This document shows, piece by piece, positions 7,609 to 17,261 of a stretch of 64,000 bases of DNA. The position numbers were made by a program, and so were the translations under genes. A model generated the notes under the pieces. It made no database searches. It had not been told where the DNA came from and saw nothing but the letters and a program-made list of their open reading frames with translations. Source of the DNA: Ketobacter sp. MCCC 1A13808 (GTDB lineage: Bacteria; Pseudomonadota; Gammaproteobacteria; Pseudomonadales; Ketobacteraceae); NCBI RefSeq assembly GCF_009746715.1, contig NZ_VRKW01000002.1:1-64000 (forward strand), in the 5' to 3' direction. Positions within the stretch are counted from its first letter, which is position 1; every line of letters begins with the position of its first letter.

Positions 7609-8586
7609 ATGAAACCAAAGCTCATGGAGCAAGTAAGGGATACCATTCGGGCCAAGAATTACAGTATGCGTACAGAAGAAACCTATATTTATTGGATACT
7701 TAGCTTTATTCGATTTCATCGCATGCAGCATCCAAACACCATGACAGAACAGCATATCAGAAGCTATCTGGGTCACTTGGCGTTGCAACGGCACGTGGCA
7801 CCCGCCACACAGAAAACAGCGCTGAATGCTGTCGTGTTCCTGTTCAAACAGGTTCTGCAAATCGATCCTGGGGATTTCAGCGACTTCCATCGCGCCAGCA
7901 CCGCATCCCGCAAGCTGCCTACCGTACTGACACACGAAGAAGTAACGGCCTTGTTCCGGCAGCTGCAAGGCATTCCTCGACTATGTGCGGCGCTGATGTA
8001 TGGATCAGGACTGAGGGTGATGGAAACGGTTCGCTTAAGGGTTCACGATATTGATTTTGATCGCCTTTCTGTTCTGGTTCGCGAAGGCAAAGGCCGTAAA
8101 CAGCGATTCACGACATTAGCGCCAGAGATATGCCCCTTGCTCACAGCGCAAGTTAACTTGGTGCGATCACTTTACAACCTCGATGCCATGCGATCTGATT
8201 GGGATGGCGTGTATCTTCCCTATTCCCTGGATAAAAAGTACCCCAACGCACCGTTTGAGCTCGGTTGGCAATATTTATTCCCAACCGATAACTACTCTAT
8301 TGATCCCAGATCCGGCAAAAAGCGCCGCCACCACATAAACACTTCAACGGTACAGAAGGCCGTTAAAATAGCAGTGAGAAACGCCGAAATTCGTAAGCCG
8401 GCCACCTGCCATTCGCTACGTCATTCTTTTGCCACTCATCTGCTGGAAAGGGGGGCGGATATTCGTACCATTCAATCCCAATTGGGACATACCGACGTCA
8501 AAACGACAGAGATCTATACCCATGTGATCAACCGGGGCGGGCATGCCGTGCGCAGTCCATTGAGTGATTTAAAACTGGGCCAATAA
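7609..8586 (+). CDS. intI: Integron integrase IntI
   Basis: A 325-residue tyrosine recombinase that joins cassettes at attI and attC. It has the N-terminal SAM-like core-binding domain (about 1-95) and the catalytic domain with Arg in SGLR (about 135), Lys in REGKGRKQR, His and Arg in CHSLRH, His in LGHTDV and the nucleophile Tyr303. Between them, about residues 205-245, is the insert typical of IntI proteins (LGWQYLFP, DPRSG, KKRRHH), which separates it from XerC/XerD. The length is normal and the frame intact, so it is probably active. It is transcribed away from the cassettes, behind a LexA box. Confidence 0.95.
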   Translation: MKPKLMEQVRDTIRAKNYSMRTEETYIYWILSFIRFHRMQHPNTMTEQHIRSYLGHLALQRHVAPATQKTALNAVVFLFKQVLQIDPGDFSDFHRASTASRKLPTVLTHEEVTALFRQLQGIPRLCAALMYGSGLRVMETVRLRVHDIDFDRLSVLVREGKGRKQRFTTLAPEICPLLTAQVNLVRSLYNLDAMRSDWDGVYLPYSLDKKYPNAPFELGWQYLFPTDNYSIDPRSGKKRRHHINTSTVQKAVKIAVRNAEIRKPATCHSLRHSFATHLLERGADIRTIQSQLGHTDVKTTEIYTHVINRGGHAVRSPLSDLKLGQ

Positions 8587-8658
8587 ACGCAAATGCCGCG
8601 CCCCAACAAGAAGACACGGCATTGCAATGGTTCAATTGCTGAAATTTCTAGGCGGGAG

Positions 8659-9375
8659 TTAGCCGCACTTGGAATCACCACAACTTAAACAGGTCATACA
8701 GCCATCCATGTACACCACTGATTTGGTGCTGCATTTGCCGCACAGGCTTGCCCCTTCAGGGAAAGAGCTTTCTTCTTCCGCATGCGACATTTCAGGCTTT
8801 TTTGCCTGTTTCAGCTCCTGTTTTTTCTTTTCGATAAAGGCTTTCTGATGTTCATCCAACTCGCTTTTGATCATACCAATCATCTGCATATGGGTTTCAA
8901 TCGCTTCCCCGATCTCAGCCACCAGCGAAGGCATGAACTTGCCCCCCCGCTTGAAATAACCACCCTTGGGATCAAACACCGCTTTCATTTCTTCCACCAG
9001 GAAGGTGCTATCCCCCCCTTTACGGAATACAGCGGAGATAACGCGAGTTAACGCCAACACCCACTGAAAGTTCTCCATATTCTTGGAGTTGATAAAGATT
9101 TCAAACGGACGGCGCTGCTCATGTTCGGTGCCTTCGTTCAAAATGATGTCATTGATTGTGATATACAACGCATGATCCGACAAAGGAGTTTTTATTTTGT
9201 ATGTGGAGCCCAGCAACATTTCCGGACGCTCCACGCTTTCATGCATGTGCACAACATTGTTTTCGGGCTTCTTCAGTTCAGCAGCAGACTGATCTGCTTT
9301 CACCACTTCATACCCAACGATCTTGGATTTAATTTCTTTAGCCATGGGTTTTTTACCTGAATTCTCGTCGTCCAT
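8659..9375 (-). CDS. nrdJb: B12-dependent ribonucleotide reductase, small fragment NrdJb
   Basis: A 238-residue protein equal to the C-terminal part of class II (adenosylcobalamin) ribonucleotide reductases, which in Pseudomonas is also a separate gene. It contains the TSCPD-type region (about 75-150: SDHALYITIND, FEIFINSKNMEN, ALTRVISAVFRKGGD) and ends in a cysteine-rich tail (CGKC, CMTCLSCGDSKCG). The tail presumably re-reduces the active-site disulfide of NrdJa. The ATG overlaps the nrdJa stop codon (TAATG), so the two are translationally coupled and made together. Confidence 0.9.
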   Translation of the reverse strand: MDDENSGKKPMAKEIKSKIVGYEVVKADQSAAELKKPENNVVHMHESVERPEMLLGSTYKIKTPLSDHALYITINDIILNEGTEHEQRRPFEIFINSKNMENFQWVLALTRVISAVFRKGGDSTFLVEEMKAVFDPKGGYFKRGGKFMPSLVAEIGEAIETHMQMIGMIKSELDEHQKAFIEKKKQELKQAKKPEMSHAEEESSFPEGASLCGKCSTKSVVYMDGCMTCLSCGDSKCG

Positions 9376-11531
9376 TAGAGTTTGCCGTAGTAACCTTCTT
9401 TCAAGGCATCATACAAGTTAGCTGCGCTGTGCGTTTCACCGTCGTAAATAATATCTTCGTTACCTTTGGCTTCAATCTCGGTGCCGTCTTCCAGCGTAAA
9501 TTTATAAATCGTGTTTTCGATATCTTTCTCTTTCACCAAAACACCCTGGAAAGCTTCCGGGTTGAAACGAAATGTGGTACAGCCTTTCAGACCTTTACGG
9601 AACGCGTACAAATAAATATCACGGAACTTGTCGTACTCAAAGTCCGTAGGCACGTTAATCGTCTTGGATATAGACGAATCCACCCATTTTTGTGCAGCAG
9701 CCTGAATATCAACATGCTGTTCCGGTGAGACATTATCCGTCGCCGTGAAGTATTCGGGCAACTTCATATCTTCGTCATCACTGTAGGGCATTGCTTCGCT
9801 GTTAACCAATTCACGATACGCCAGCAACTCATAAGAGAATACATCCACTTTCTCTTTAGATTTGCGCCCCTCCCGGATTACATTGCGGGCATAGTGATGT
9901 GCAAAACTGGGTTCAATACCGTTGCTGGCGTTATTCGCAATGGAAAGCGAAATAGTGCCGGTAGGTGCGATAGAGGAATGGTGCGTAAACCGACTTCCCA
10001 CCTTGGATAGCTTTTCTACCAACTCCGGTTCAACTTCCGCCAGCCTTTGCATATAGCGGCTGTATTTGGTGTGCAGGATCTTGCCTTTCACCTTATCGCC
10101 AACTTTGAAGCCGTCTTTTTTCATTTCGGGGCGTTTGCGCAGCATCGCACCATCGACGACGAAATCCTGTTCCATGATCGGCGCCGGACCTTTTTCCTGC
10201 GCCAGTTCCAGTCCGGTTTTCCATCCGGTCACGGCCATTTCCTTAGCCACCTGTTCAGTGAAATCAACAGAGTCGGGCGACCCGTATTTCATCTGTAACA
10301 TGGTGAGGGTTGAGCCCAGTCCCAGGAACCCCATACCATGACGACGCTTGTTGGTGATCTCATGGCGTTGACGCTCCAACGGCAATCCATTGATTTCAAC
10401 CACATTGTCCAGCATGCGCGTGAATACGGACACCACCTTTCGATATTCGTCCCAATCGAAATAGGCCTTATCGGTAAACGGGTTGCGCACATAACGGGTC
10501 AGGTTCACCGAGCCCAACAAGCAACTGCCGTACGCCGGCAACGGCTGCTCGCCACAGGGATTAGTTGCCCGGATGTTTTCACAGAACCAGTTGTTGTTCA
10601 TCTGGTTCACCTTATCAATCAGGATGAAGCCCGGCTCAGCAAAGTCATAGGTGGACGTCATGATCGCGTGCCAAATTTTTGTGGCCTTTTCATGCCCGTA
10701 GATTTTGCAGGCCACCAAGCCTTTATCATTGACGATATAACCGTCATTGGCGGGCCACTCACGCCACACCACCTGGGATTTATCTTTCAGATCCAGTTTA
10801 CTGGCGTCCGGGCTGTTGGCTTTGATGGGGAACATCAGCGGCCAGTCTTGGTCTTTCACCACCGCATCGATAAACTCTTCACTAATCAACAAAGACAGGT
10901 TGAACTGACGTAATCGGCCATCTTCACGTTTGGCTTTTACAAACTCGAGCACATCCGGATGGGACACGTCGAACGTGGCCATTTGAGCACCACGTCGACC
11001 GCCCGCTGAGGAGACAGTAAAACAAGTACGATCGAAGATATCCATAAAGGAGAGCGGGCCGGAGGTTTTCGCCCCGGCGCCGGATACATAAGCGCCCCGC
11101 GGGCGCAGAGTGGAAAATTCATAACCGATGCCGCAACCGGATTTCAGTGTCAGCCCCGCTTCATAGTTCTTTTCCAGTATACCGGCCATCGTGTCATTGA
11201 CGGTGCCCGACACGGTGCAATTAATCGTTGAAGTATCCGCTTTATAAGCCTGGGCGCCGGCATTGGAAAGGATCCGGCCGGCGGGAATAGCGCCATGACG
11301 CAATGCCCACAGGAATTGCTCATACCATTCAACTTTTTTACCCGCGTCTGTTTCAACATCGGCCAGCGCTTGGGCCACCCGCTTAAAAGAATGATCAATG
11401 GAGGCATCTACGGCGTTGCCATCGCTATCCTGCAGACAATACTTCTGTTGCCAGATGTCCATTGAGGCTTCCTGAAGAGGGATTTCCTTTTCAGCTTGTT
11501 TCTCTACTGGTTGATAAGATACAGCGCTCAT
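9375..11531 (-). CDS. nrdJa: B12-dependent ribonucleotide reductase, catalytic fragment NrdJa
   Basis: Class II ribonucleotide reductase catalytic subunit, making deoxyribonucleotides with adenosylcobalamin and without need of oxygen. Visible family features are the substrate-site cysteine segment (STINCTVSGTVNDT), ATNPCGEQPLPAYGSCLLGSVNL, TGTISLSIANNASNGIEPSFA and KGCTTFRFNPEA. I place the start at 11531: AAGAAGGTGGC lies just upstream of this ATG, while an upstream ATG at 11555 has no ribosome binding site. This gives 718 residues. The gene is split from nrdJb as in Pseudomonas. The upstream region carries NrdR boxes over a likely promoter. Confidence 0.92.
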   Translation of the reverse strand: MSAVSYQPVEKQAEKEIPLQEASMDIWQQKYCLQDSDGNAVDASIDHSFKRVAQALADVETDAGKKVEWYEQFLWALRHGAIPAGRILSNAGAQAYKADTSTINCTVSGTVNDTMAGILEKNYEAGLTLKSGCGIGYEFSTLRPRGAYVSGAGAKTSGPLSFMDIFDRTCFTVSSAGGRRGAQMATFDVSHPDVLEFVKAKREDGRLRQFNLSLLISEEFIDAVVKDQDWPLMFPIKANSPDASKLDLKDKSQVVWREWPANDGYIVNDKGLVACKIYGHEKATKIWHAIMTSTYDFAEPGFILIDKVNQMNNNWFCENIRATNPCGEQPLPAYGSCLLGSVNLTRYVRNPFTDKAYFDWDEYRKVVSVFTRMLDNVVEINGLPLERQRHEITNKRRHGMGFLGLGSTLTMLQMKYGSPDSVDFTEQVAKEMAVTGWKTGLELAQEKGPAPIMEQDFVVDGAMLRKRPEMKKDGFKVGDKVKGKILHTKYSRYMQRLAEVEPELVEKLSKVGSRFTHHSSIAPTGTISLSIANNASNGIEPSFAHHYARNVIREGRKSKEKVDVFSYELLAYRELVNSEAMPYSDDEDMKLPEYFTATDNVSPEQHVDIQAAAQKWVDSSISKTINVPTDFEYDKFRDIYLYAFRKGLKGCTTFRFNPEAFQGVLVKEKDIENTIYKFTLEDGTEIEAKGNEDIIYDGETHSAANLYDALKEGYYGKL

Positions 11532-11614
11532 TGCCACCTTCTTATTAATTTGCATAAATATGTATTTGATATGGCCGCGGCCACATACCCGAAATGACGT
11601 GTTTGAAGATGCCG

Positions 11615-11719
11615 TCAGCGCCTTAATGGCACCGGCGGTACAGATGATTGATTCAGAGGACTACATTGCATTCCCGACTTGGCCTGACCTGAATTCAGGC
11701 AGAAAAAAAGATGTCGCAT
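11615..11719 (-). CDS. Possible 34-residue leader peptide before nrdJa
   Basis: A short open frame (start RHLFFCLNSG) whose ATG is preceded by the same 11 bases, AAGAAGGTGGC, that precede the nrdJa start. It lies in the ~320-base untranslated leader, between the NrdR-box promoter and nrdJa. It is too short to classify; it could be a regulatory leader peptide or chance. The duplicated binding site is the only support. Confidence 0.25.
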   Translation of the reverse strand: MRHLFFCLNSGQAKSGMQCSPLNQSSVPPVPLRR

Positions 11720-11853
11720 AAGCCACCTTCTTGGTGTGACAATTGTTAGCTTTTGTAATAATGAGCCATGCTTGATACCCTTGCACGGTGCGGTTCGGCC
11801 TGCTTTCAACCGCTTTTTCAGTCGATATTCCTAAATCGAATGAAATTAGACAA

Positions 11854-11869
11854 ACACGCTATATCCGCT
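11854..11869. promoter_or_regulatory. NrdR box 2 (degenerate)
   Basis: ACACGCTATATCCGCT keeps the ACAC half and TATA centre of the NrdR consensus. Its centre is about 32 bases, three helical turns, from the strong box at 11884-11903, which is the usual spacing of paired NrdR boxes. Confidence 0.4.
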
Positions 11870-11885
11870 TCCCTCATGCCACCAA
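11858..11885 (-). promoter_or_regulatory. Likely nrdJab promoter
   Basis: On the minus strand, TTGGTG (-35, 11885-11880), a 16-base spacer and TATAGC (-10, 11863-11858). Both elements are overlapped by the two NrdR-box candidates, the arrangement known for NrdR-repressed ribonucleotide reductase promoters. Confidence 0.5.
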
Positions 11886-11903
11886 CCACAATATCTTGTG
11901 GTT
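11884..11903. promoter_or_regulatory. NrdR box 1
   Basis: AACCACAATATCTTGTGGTT is a perfect 8-base inverted repeat around TATC and fits the NrdR-box pattern ACAC-AATATNTT-GTGT closely. NrdR is the ATP/dATP-sensing repressor of ribonucleotide reductase genes, which suits the nrdJab operon to the left. Confidence 0.65.
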
Positions 11904-12143
11904 TCGAAAATATTCTAGCCACCTTTGAAAGATTAACAACCCTAAAATTTAATTATTTTTACTGATTGTAAATGGACTGTAATGTATACGTGCTCAACCC
12001 CCTATAGCCGCGCGGCCTATAGCGTTAGCACTCCCTTATCGAACAAGGTTTAACCATGTCTTTTTTGACTAAAGGATAATTGCTAACACGGGCAGGCAAC
12101 GGTAACGTCGAGAAATAGCATTTTGAAAACAGGAGCTCGCACC

Positions 12144-14081
12144 ATGTATAAAATCAAGAACCACCCTGTGGACCCGGACTACGCCAAAGACGCCAATATC
12201 ACTGAACAACAATACCAAGCGTGGTACAAAGAATCCCTGGAACAGCCCGATCAATTCTGGGCCGCCCGCGCCAAACAGTTTCTTGACTGGTCCAAGCCCT
12301 GGAGCAGCGTCAATGAATACAACTTTGCCAAAGGCGAAACCACTTGGTTCAAAGATGGCAAGCTCAATGCCTGTTACAACTGCATTGATCGACATCTGGA
12401 AAAACGCGGCAATCAGGTCGCCATCATCTGGGAAGGTGACGACCCGAGCGAAGATCTCAGCATCACTTACCGGCAGCTGTATGAACAGGTCGGCAGGCTA
12501 TCAAATGCCCTGCTCGCACAAGGTGTAAAGAAAGGCGATCGCGTCTGCCTGTACATGCCGATGATTCCGGAAGCCGCCTACGCCATGCTCGCCTGCGCCC
12601 GCATTGGGGCAGTGCATTCCGTGGTCTTTGGCGGTTTTTCGCCGGAATCACTGAAGGACCGGATTCTGGATTCCGATTGCCAAGTACTGATCACCGCCGA
12701 TGAAGGACTGCGGGGCGGACGCAGCATTGCATTGAAAGAAAACGCCGACAAAGCGTTAGCCCATTGCCCTGATGTTCGCTGCTGCCTGGTGGTCAAACGA
12801 ACCGGCGCCGAGATCGGCTGGAACAACAGCCGGGATGTTTGGTATCACGATGCCGTAGCCGATATGAGCCCGGATTGTCCGGCGCAGGAAATGGACTCGG
12901 AAGACCCTATGTTCATCCTCTACACCTCAGGCTCCACCGGCAAACCGAAGGGGGTTATGCACACCACAGCCGGTTATATGCTGGGTTCCGCCATGACGCA
13001 CCGCTATATTCTGGATTACCGGGAAGGCGATATTTTCTGGTGTACGGCTGACGTAGGCTGGATCACCGGGCACTCCTATATTGTGTATGGCCCACTGGCT
13101 AACGGCGCTACTACGTTGATGTTCGAAGGGGTGCCGACTTACCCGGACGCATCACGCTGCTGGCAGGTAGTCGATAAGCACAAGGTAAACACGTTCTATA
13201 CCGCACCCACCGCCATCCGCGCATTGATGAGCCAGGGCAATGAGCCGGTAAAAAAATTCTCCCGTGCCAGCCTGCGTTTGCTGGGCACGGTGGGCGAACC
13301 GATCAACCCGGAAGCCTGGGAATGGTACTACAACGTAGTCGGCGAAACCCGTTGTCCGGTGGTCGACACCTGGTGGCAAACCGAAACCGGCTCCATCATG
13401 ATTGCGCCAATGCCTGGCGCCCACACGCTCAAACCGGGATCAGCTACAGTCCCCTTTTTCGGCATCGAACCGGCCTTAGTGGACAACGATGGCAACGAGT
13501 TACAGGGAGCCTGCGAAGGCAACCTGGTTATCAAACGCAGTTGGCCCAGCCAGATCCGCAGCGTATACGGTGACCACCAGCGCATGATCGACACCTACTT
13601 TTCGACCTACCCGGACACCTACTTCACCGGCGATGGGGCCCGGCGGGACGAAGACGGCTATTATTGGATAACCGGGCGAGTTGACGATGTACTCAACGTC
13701 TCAGGCCATCGTATGGGCACCGCCGAAATCGAGAGTGCCCTGGTTCTGCATGACGCAGTAGCCGAGGCCGCAGTAGTGGGGTATCCTCACGACATCAAAG
13801 GTCAAGGTGTCTATGCTTACGTGACGCTCATGGCGGGCATTCAACCGAGCGAGGCGTTACGCAAAGAACTACTGGACGCCGTTTCAAAAGAGATTGGTGC
13901 TATCGCAAAGCCGGACCTGATTCAATGGGCACCCGGATTACCGAAAACCCGGTCCGGTAAAATTATGCGCCGGATCCTGCGTAAGATTGCAGCTAACGAA
14001 CTGGATACATTGGGTGATACATCAACGCTGGCTGACCCGGCCGTAGTAAACGAATTGATTGATAACCGGGCCAATCGATAA
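12144..14081 (+). CDS. acsA: Acetyl-CoA synthetase (acetate-CoA ligase)
   Basis: A 645-residue AMP-forming acetate-CoA ligase, turning acetate, ATP and CoA into acetyl-CoA, AMP and PPi in the cytosol. It shows the P-loop-like [15 protein letters not shown] (about 259-273), the [13 protein letters not shown] and WWQTETG motifs, and the C-terminal [11 protein letters not shown] with the lysine (about 605) that is acetylated in homologues. The ATG at 12144 has AGGAG eight bases upstream; a TTG 21 bases earlier is less likely. With aceA in the same window, it fits growth on acetate or fatty acids through the glyoxylate shunt. Confidence 0.95.
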   Translation: MYKIKNHPVDPDYAKDANITEQQYQAWYKESLEQPDQFWAARAKQFLDWSKPWSSVNEYNFAKGETTWFKDGKLNACYNCIDRHLEKRGNQVAIIWEGDDPSEDLSITYRQLYEQVGRLSNALLAQGVKKGDRVCLYMPMIPEAAYAMLACARIGAVHSVVFGGFSPESLKDRILDSDCQVLITADEGLRGGRSIALKENADKALAHCPDVRCCLVVKRTGAEIGWNNSRDVWYHDAVADMSPDCPAQEMDSEDPMFILYTSGSTGKPKGVMHTTAGYMLGSAMTHRYILDYREGDIFWCTADVGWITGHSYIVYGPLANGATTLMFEGVPTYPDASRCWQVVDKHKVNTFYTAPTAIRALMSQGNEPVKKFSRASLRLLGTVGEPINPEAWEWYYNVVGETRCPVVDTWWQTETGSIMIAPMPGAHTLKPGSATVPFFGIEPALVDNDGNELQGACEGNLVIKRSWPSQIRSVYGDHQRMIDTYFSTYPDTYFTGDGARRDEDGYYWITGRVDDVLNVSGHRMGTAEIESALVLHDAVAEAAVVGYPHDIKGQGVYAYVTLMAGIQPSEALRKELLDAVSKEIGAIAKPDLIQWAPGLPKTRSGKIMRRILRKIAANELDTLGDTSTLADPAVVNELIDNRANR

Positions 14082-14121
14082 AGCGTAATCCCGGCATCAT
14101 CTGGCAGTTATTCGTCCTCGC

Positions 14122-14160
14122 CCACTCCGGTGCACTCGTGTTACCGGAGTGGTTTGTTTG
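14122..14160 (+). terminator. Terminator after acsA
   Basis: A 10-bp stem, CCACTCCGGT and ACCGGAGTGG, with an 11-base loop, followed by TTTGTTTGT. Confidence 0.65.
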
Positions 14161-14246
14161 TAGTTAGGCTTTGTGTTGAAAGCCGATCATGCTCGCTCAA
14201 CTATTGAGCTATAGTTTACATACAAACTCACATCTATGGACATACT

Positions 14247-17225
14247 GTGACGCCAACCTCGGTTGAACGCAGCAGGGTCTCGACAACCAACCCCGTGACG
14301 TTCACTAGCATATTGTTTTTATTGGCTTTTATTGCCCAGCCTGTGCTCAGCTACGGCACTGAAACGGCCATAGTGGAAGCGGGCTTTCTGCAATTACACG
14401 TTGGCCAATACACCCGTTATCACCTGGATGATACGCAATCCCAAACCCTCTCCGATGTCCGCTCCTTAGCCCCTGACCAATGGTTCTCAGCCACGTCAGA
14501 AGCCCCCGCTTTTGGTTTTAGTGCCGATCACCTCTGGATGCAGATTCCAGTTCACAACCAAACTGACGACATCGCCCGCCTTGCGCTGGAAATCGCATAC
14601 CCGGTTCTGGATCACGTTGACGTCTATGTCCTCACAGAGCCGGTAGCCGGGGTTGCGGATGTCCCTGCGCCGCTAACAGAAACACACTATCGAATGGGGG
14701 ATACCTATCCTTTCCATGATCGTCCCGCCAACCACCGCAACTTTGTCATCCCGTTTCAATTGCCACCGTCCGCTGATGCCACGCTGTACCTGATGATTGC
14801 CAGCTCAGGCGCACTGGAAGCGCCGGTCATATTATGGGATTACGAGCACTTTTTTGAAAACCAACAATCCTCGCTTGTGGGGCAGGGTTTGTATTTCGGC
14901 ATCATGATCGTGATGATTTTATACAACCTGTTTATCTATCTAAGCGTCCGCCATGTGAGCTACCTCTACTACACCGGAGCGGCGCTTTCCTGTGCCCTGT
15001 TTGTCGCCGGATTACATGGCATCGGTTTCCAGTTTATCTGGCCCACGCTGCCCGCTATCAACAGCATTATTCTGCCCGCCAGCATCAGCGGCTTCGCATT
15101 CACCACGATCTTTTTTACTATTACCCTGCTCGACGTGAAGCGGCTCGCCCCCAAACTATACAAACTCAAGATTGCTTTTGCCGTGTTCTTTGCCGCCATG
15201 TTTGTCTTAAGCATGGTTTTACCTTATCACTTGGCCATACAAATGGTCGCCTTCATCGGAGTGCCAAGTATTTTACTGAGCCTGTATACAGGGGCTTATA
15301 TGCTGCACCGGGGGCAGCGCGCTGCGCGTTTTTTCCTGCTCGCCTGGAGCAGCCTCCTGGTTTCATTCTTGCTGACGACATTCAGTAAATTCGGATTAAT
15401 TCCGGCCAGCACCTGGATAGAACATTCAGTTCAAATAGGCTCCGCACTGGAGGTTATCCTATTATCGTTTGCGTTAGCGGACCGTATTAACGAAGAGCGA
15501 AAAGCCAAGCATCGGGCGCAACAAGAAGCGCTGGAGAATGAAAAGCGGGCGCGACAGGAACAAAGCCGTTATCTGCAACTACGATACCAGGCTGAATTGG
15601 ATGAGCTTAAATCCAAGCAACAAATATTCGAAGCTCGCGCCGAGAGCAAAGCGAAGGGCGATTTTCTGGCAACCATGAGCCATGAGATCCGCACCCCCAT
15701 GAACGGCGTACTGGGTATGGCGGATTTGTTGCACGATACAGAGCTGAATGAAAATCAGCGCCACTACCTCAACGTGATCACCAATTCAGGAAAAGCCTTA
15801 CTCAATGTCATCAACGACATTTTGGATTATTCCAAAATTGCAGCCGGTAAAATGGAGTTGGAGCATATTGATTTTGATCTTGATCAACTCTGTGTCGAGT
15901 GCACATCCATATTCACCGTGACGGCCGAACGCAAAAACCTGGAATTAATCTATTCTATGGAGCCCGGCACGCCGGCTTTTATCAAGTCGGATCCCTCGCG
16001 CTTACGTCAGGTGATTCTCAACCTGCTCGGTAACGCCTTTAAATTCACCCATGAGGGCAGCGTACACCTGTCGGTTTCAGAGCTACCGTCTGCGAACAAT
16101 CAACACCACATACTGCGCTTTGAGGTGCGGGATACGGGTATCGGAATCGACCCACAAACACAGCAAAAATTATTTAATGCCTTTGCCCAGGCGGACAACC
16201 GTGTTGCCCGCCAATTCGGCGGAACCGGATTGGGTCTGAGCATTTCGAAAAACCTGGCCCAACTGATGGGCGGTGAGGTTGGCATTGAAAGCACTCCCAA
16301 TATCGGCAGTTGCTTCTGGTTCACTATTCAATGTGAAAGTGCCAGTCCGGCGTTCACCCGCGAACGTATCGTTCCTCTGACCGTTTTAAAAGGACGCCGC
16401 TTATTAGTGGTGGACAGCTCACCGGAGTTTGCACGCATGGTGTGTGAACAGGCTAAATCCTGGGGCATGCACGTTCAGTCCACGCAACAGGCGTCACACG
16501 CGTTGCAAATACTGAAGCAAGCCAGCGCAGCCGGTACGCCATTCGAAATCGTCACCCTGGATAGAAATCTTACCGACATGAAAGGGCTGGACTGCGCGCG
16601 GGCCATTAAGGAATCCGATGCGATTACAGACTGCCAATGCATCCTCCTCACGGCTTCTCACAATCAGCCCGCCCAGAGCGAATTAACCAAAGCCAACATT
16701 ACGCTGTGCATGCAAAAGCCCGCCTCCGGGCGCTCACTACGTCAGGTTGTCATCAGCGTCATCAACGCGCTAAAAGAGCAGGCAATTGCCCACGCAGAAT
16801 CCCCGCCGTCACTCATCGAAGGCAAATCCATCCTGGTGGTGGAAGACAACAACGTCAATCAGATGGTAATTGTCGGCATGCTGAAAAAGCTCAAACTGAA
16901 ATACACGGTCGCGGAAAACGGACAAGCCGCCCTGAATCTGTATAACCGCCAACATAACGACTTTGACTTGGTTCTAATGGATTGCGAAATGCCGATTATG
17001 GACGGCTACACCACGGCGGAAAACATTCGCTTGCAGGAAGCCAAACTCAATCTCGACCCGATTCCGATTATCGCCCTGACCGCTCATGTACTGCAGGAAC
17101 ACCGGATCAAAGCCGCTGCCGCAGGCATGGACGCCCATGTGAATAAGCCGGTGGATTTCATAAAACTAACAGATACCCTTACCCGGCACCTGTTGTTTGA
17201 TGAGCCGGATTCAGCCAGAGCCTGA
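14247..17225 (+). CDS. 7TMR-DISM hybrid sensor histidine kinase
   Basis: A 992-residue membrane sensor kinase. After a signal segment (about 20-36) come a 7TMR-DISMED2-type extracellular domain (about 45-190), seven helices (about 205-410) and a coiled coil. A HisKA domain follows with His479 in SHEIRTPMNG, then a HATPase domain (N-box GNAFKF, DTGIGI, GGTGLGLS) and two receiver domains. The last receiver is canonical, with Asp912 in LMDCEMPIMDG. The first has VVDSS where an acidic pair is expected, so it may be degenerate. There is no Hpt domain, so phosphate must pass to a separate Hpt protein. The signal is unknown; DISM domains often bind carbohydrates. The start is uncertain: GTG 14247 or GTG 14295, neither with a good binding site. 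Confidence 0.9.
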   Translation: MTPTSVERSRVSTTNPVTFTSILFLLAFIAQPVLSYGTETAIVEAGFLQLHVGQYTRYHLDDTQSQTLSDVRSLAPDQWFSATSEAPAFGFSADHLWMQIPVHNQTDDIARLALEIAYPVLDHVDVYVLTEPVAGVADVPAPLTETHYRMGDTYPFHDRPANHRNFVIPFQLPPSADATLYLMIASSGALEAPVILWDYEHFFENQQSSLVGQGLYFGIMIVMILYNLFIYLSVRHVSYLYYTGAALSCALFVAGLHGIGFQFIWPTLPAINSIILPASISGFAFTTIFFTITLLDVKRLAPKLYKLKIAFAVFFAAMFVLSMVLPYHLAIQMVAFIGVPSILLSLYTGAYMLHRGQRAARFFLLAWSSLLVSFLLTTFSKFGLIPASTWIEHSVQIGSALEVILLSFALADRINEERKAKHRAQQEALENEKRARQEQSRYLQLRYQAELDELKSKQQIFEARAESKAKGDFLATMSHEIRTPMNGVLGMADLLHDTELNENQRHYLNVITNSGKALLNVINDILDYSKIAAGKMELEHIDFDLDQLCVECTSIFTVTAERKNLELIYSMEPGTPAFIKSDPSRLRQVILNLLGNAFKFTHEGSVHLSVSELPSANNQHHILRFEVRDTGIGIDPQTQQKLFNAFAQADNRVARQFGGTGLGLSISKNLAQLMGGEVGIESTPNIGSCFWFTIQCESASPAFTRERIVPLTVLKGRRLLVVDSSPEFARMVCEQAKSWGMHVQSTQQASHALQILKQASAAGTPFEIVTLDRNLTDMKGLDCARAIKESDAITDCQCILLTASHNQPAQSELTKANITLCMQKPASGRSLRQVVISVINALKEQAIAHAESPPSLIEGKSILVVEDNNVNQMVIVGMLKKLKLKYTVAENGQAALNLYNRQHNDFDLVLMDCEMPIMDGYTTAENIRLQEAKLNLDPIPIIALTAHVLQEHRIKAAAAGMDAHVNKPVDFIKLTDTLTRHLLFDEPDSARA

Positions 17226-17261
17226 GCCGCTTCCGGTTTCGTATCCCTCCCTTACGCGCGG

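Larger units (their letters stand above)
1..8586. mobile_element. Chromosomal integron: integrase plus at least 11 cassettes
   Basis: The segment has an IntI-type tyrosine recombinase at its right end (7609-8586, +) and, to its left, a run of units separated by imperfect palindromes ending in TAACG cores. Every recognisable cassette gene is on the minus strand, reading away from the integrase, which is the usual intI/attI/cassette geometry. Cassette joints inferred from the core sites fall after 635, 1269, 1906, 2441, 2965, 3600, 4630, 5209, 6175, 6810 and probably 7517. Base 1 lies exactly on a joint, so the array continues to the left. There are no transposase genes, and long, similar attC sites recur, which fits a sedentary chromosomal integron rather than a mobile class 1-3 element. 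Confidence 0.9.

Noticed and set aside
8587-8658. Terminator between intI and nrdJb
   Set aside because: AATGCCG and CGGCATT can pair, but with an 18-base loop and no T-run on either strand.
11532-11860. Cobalamin riboswitch in the nrdJ leader
   Set aside because: A B12-dependent enzyme made this worth checking, but the B12-box GCCACTG core and the other conserved riboswitch blocks were not found on the minus strand.
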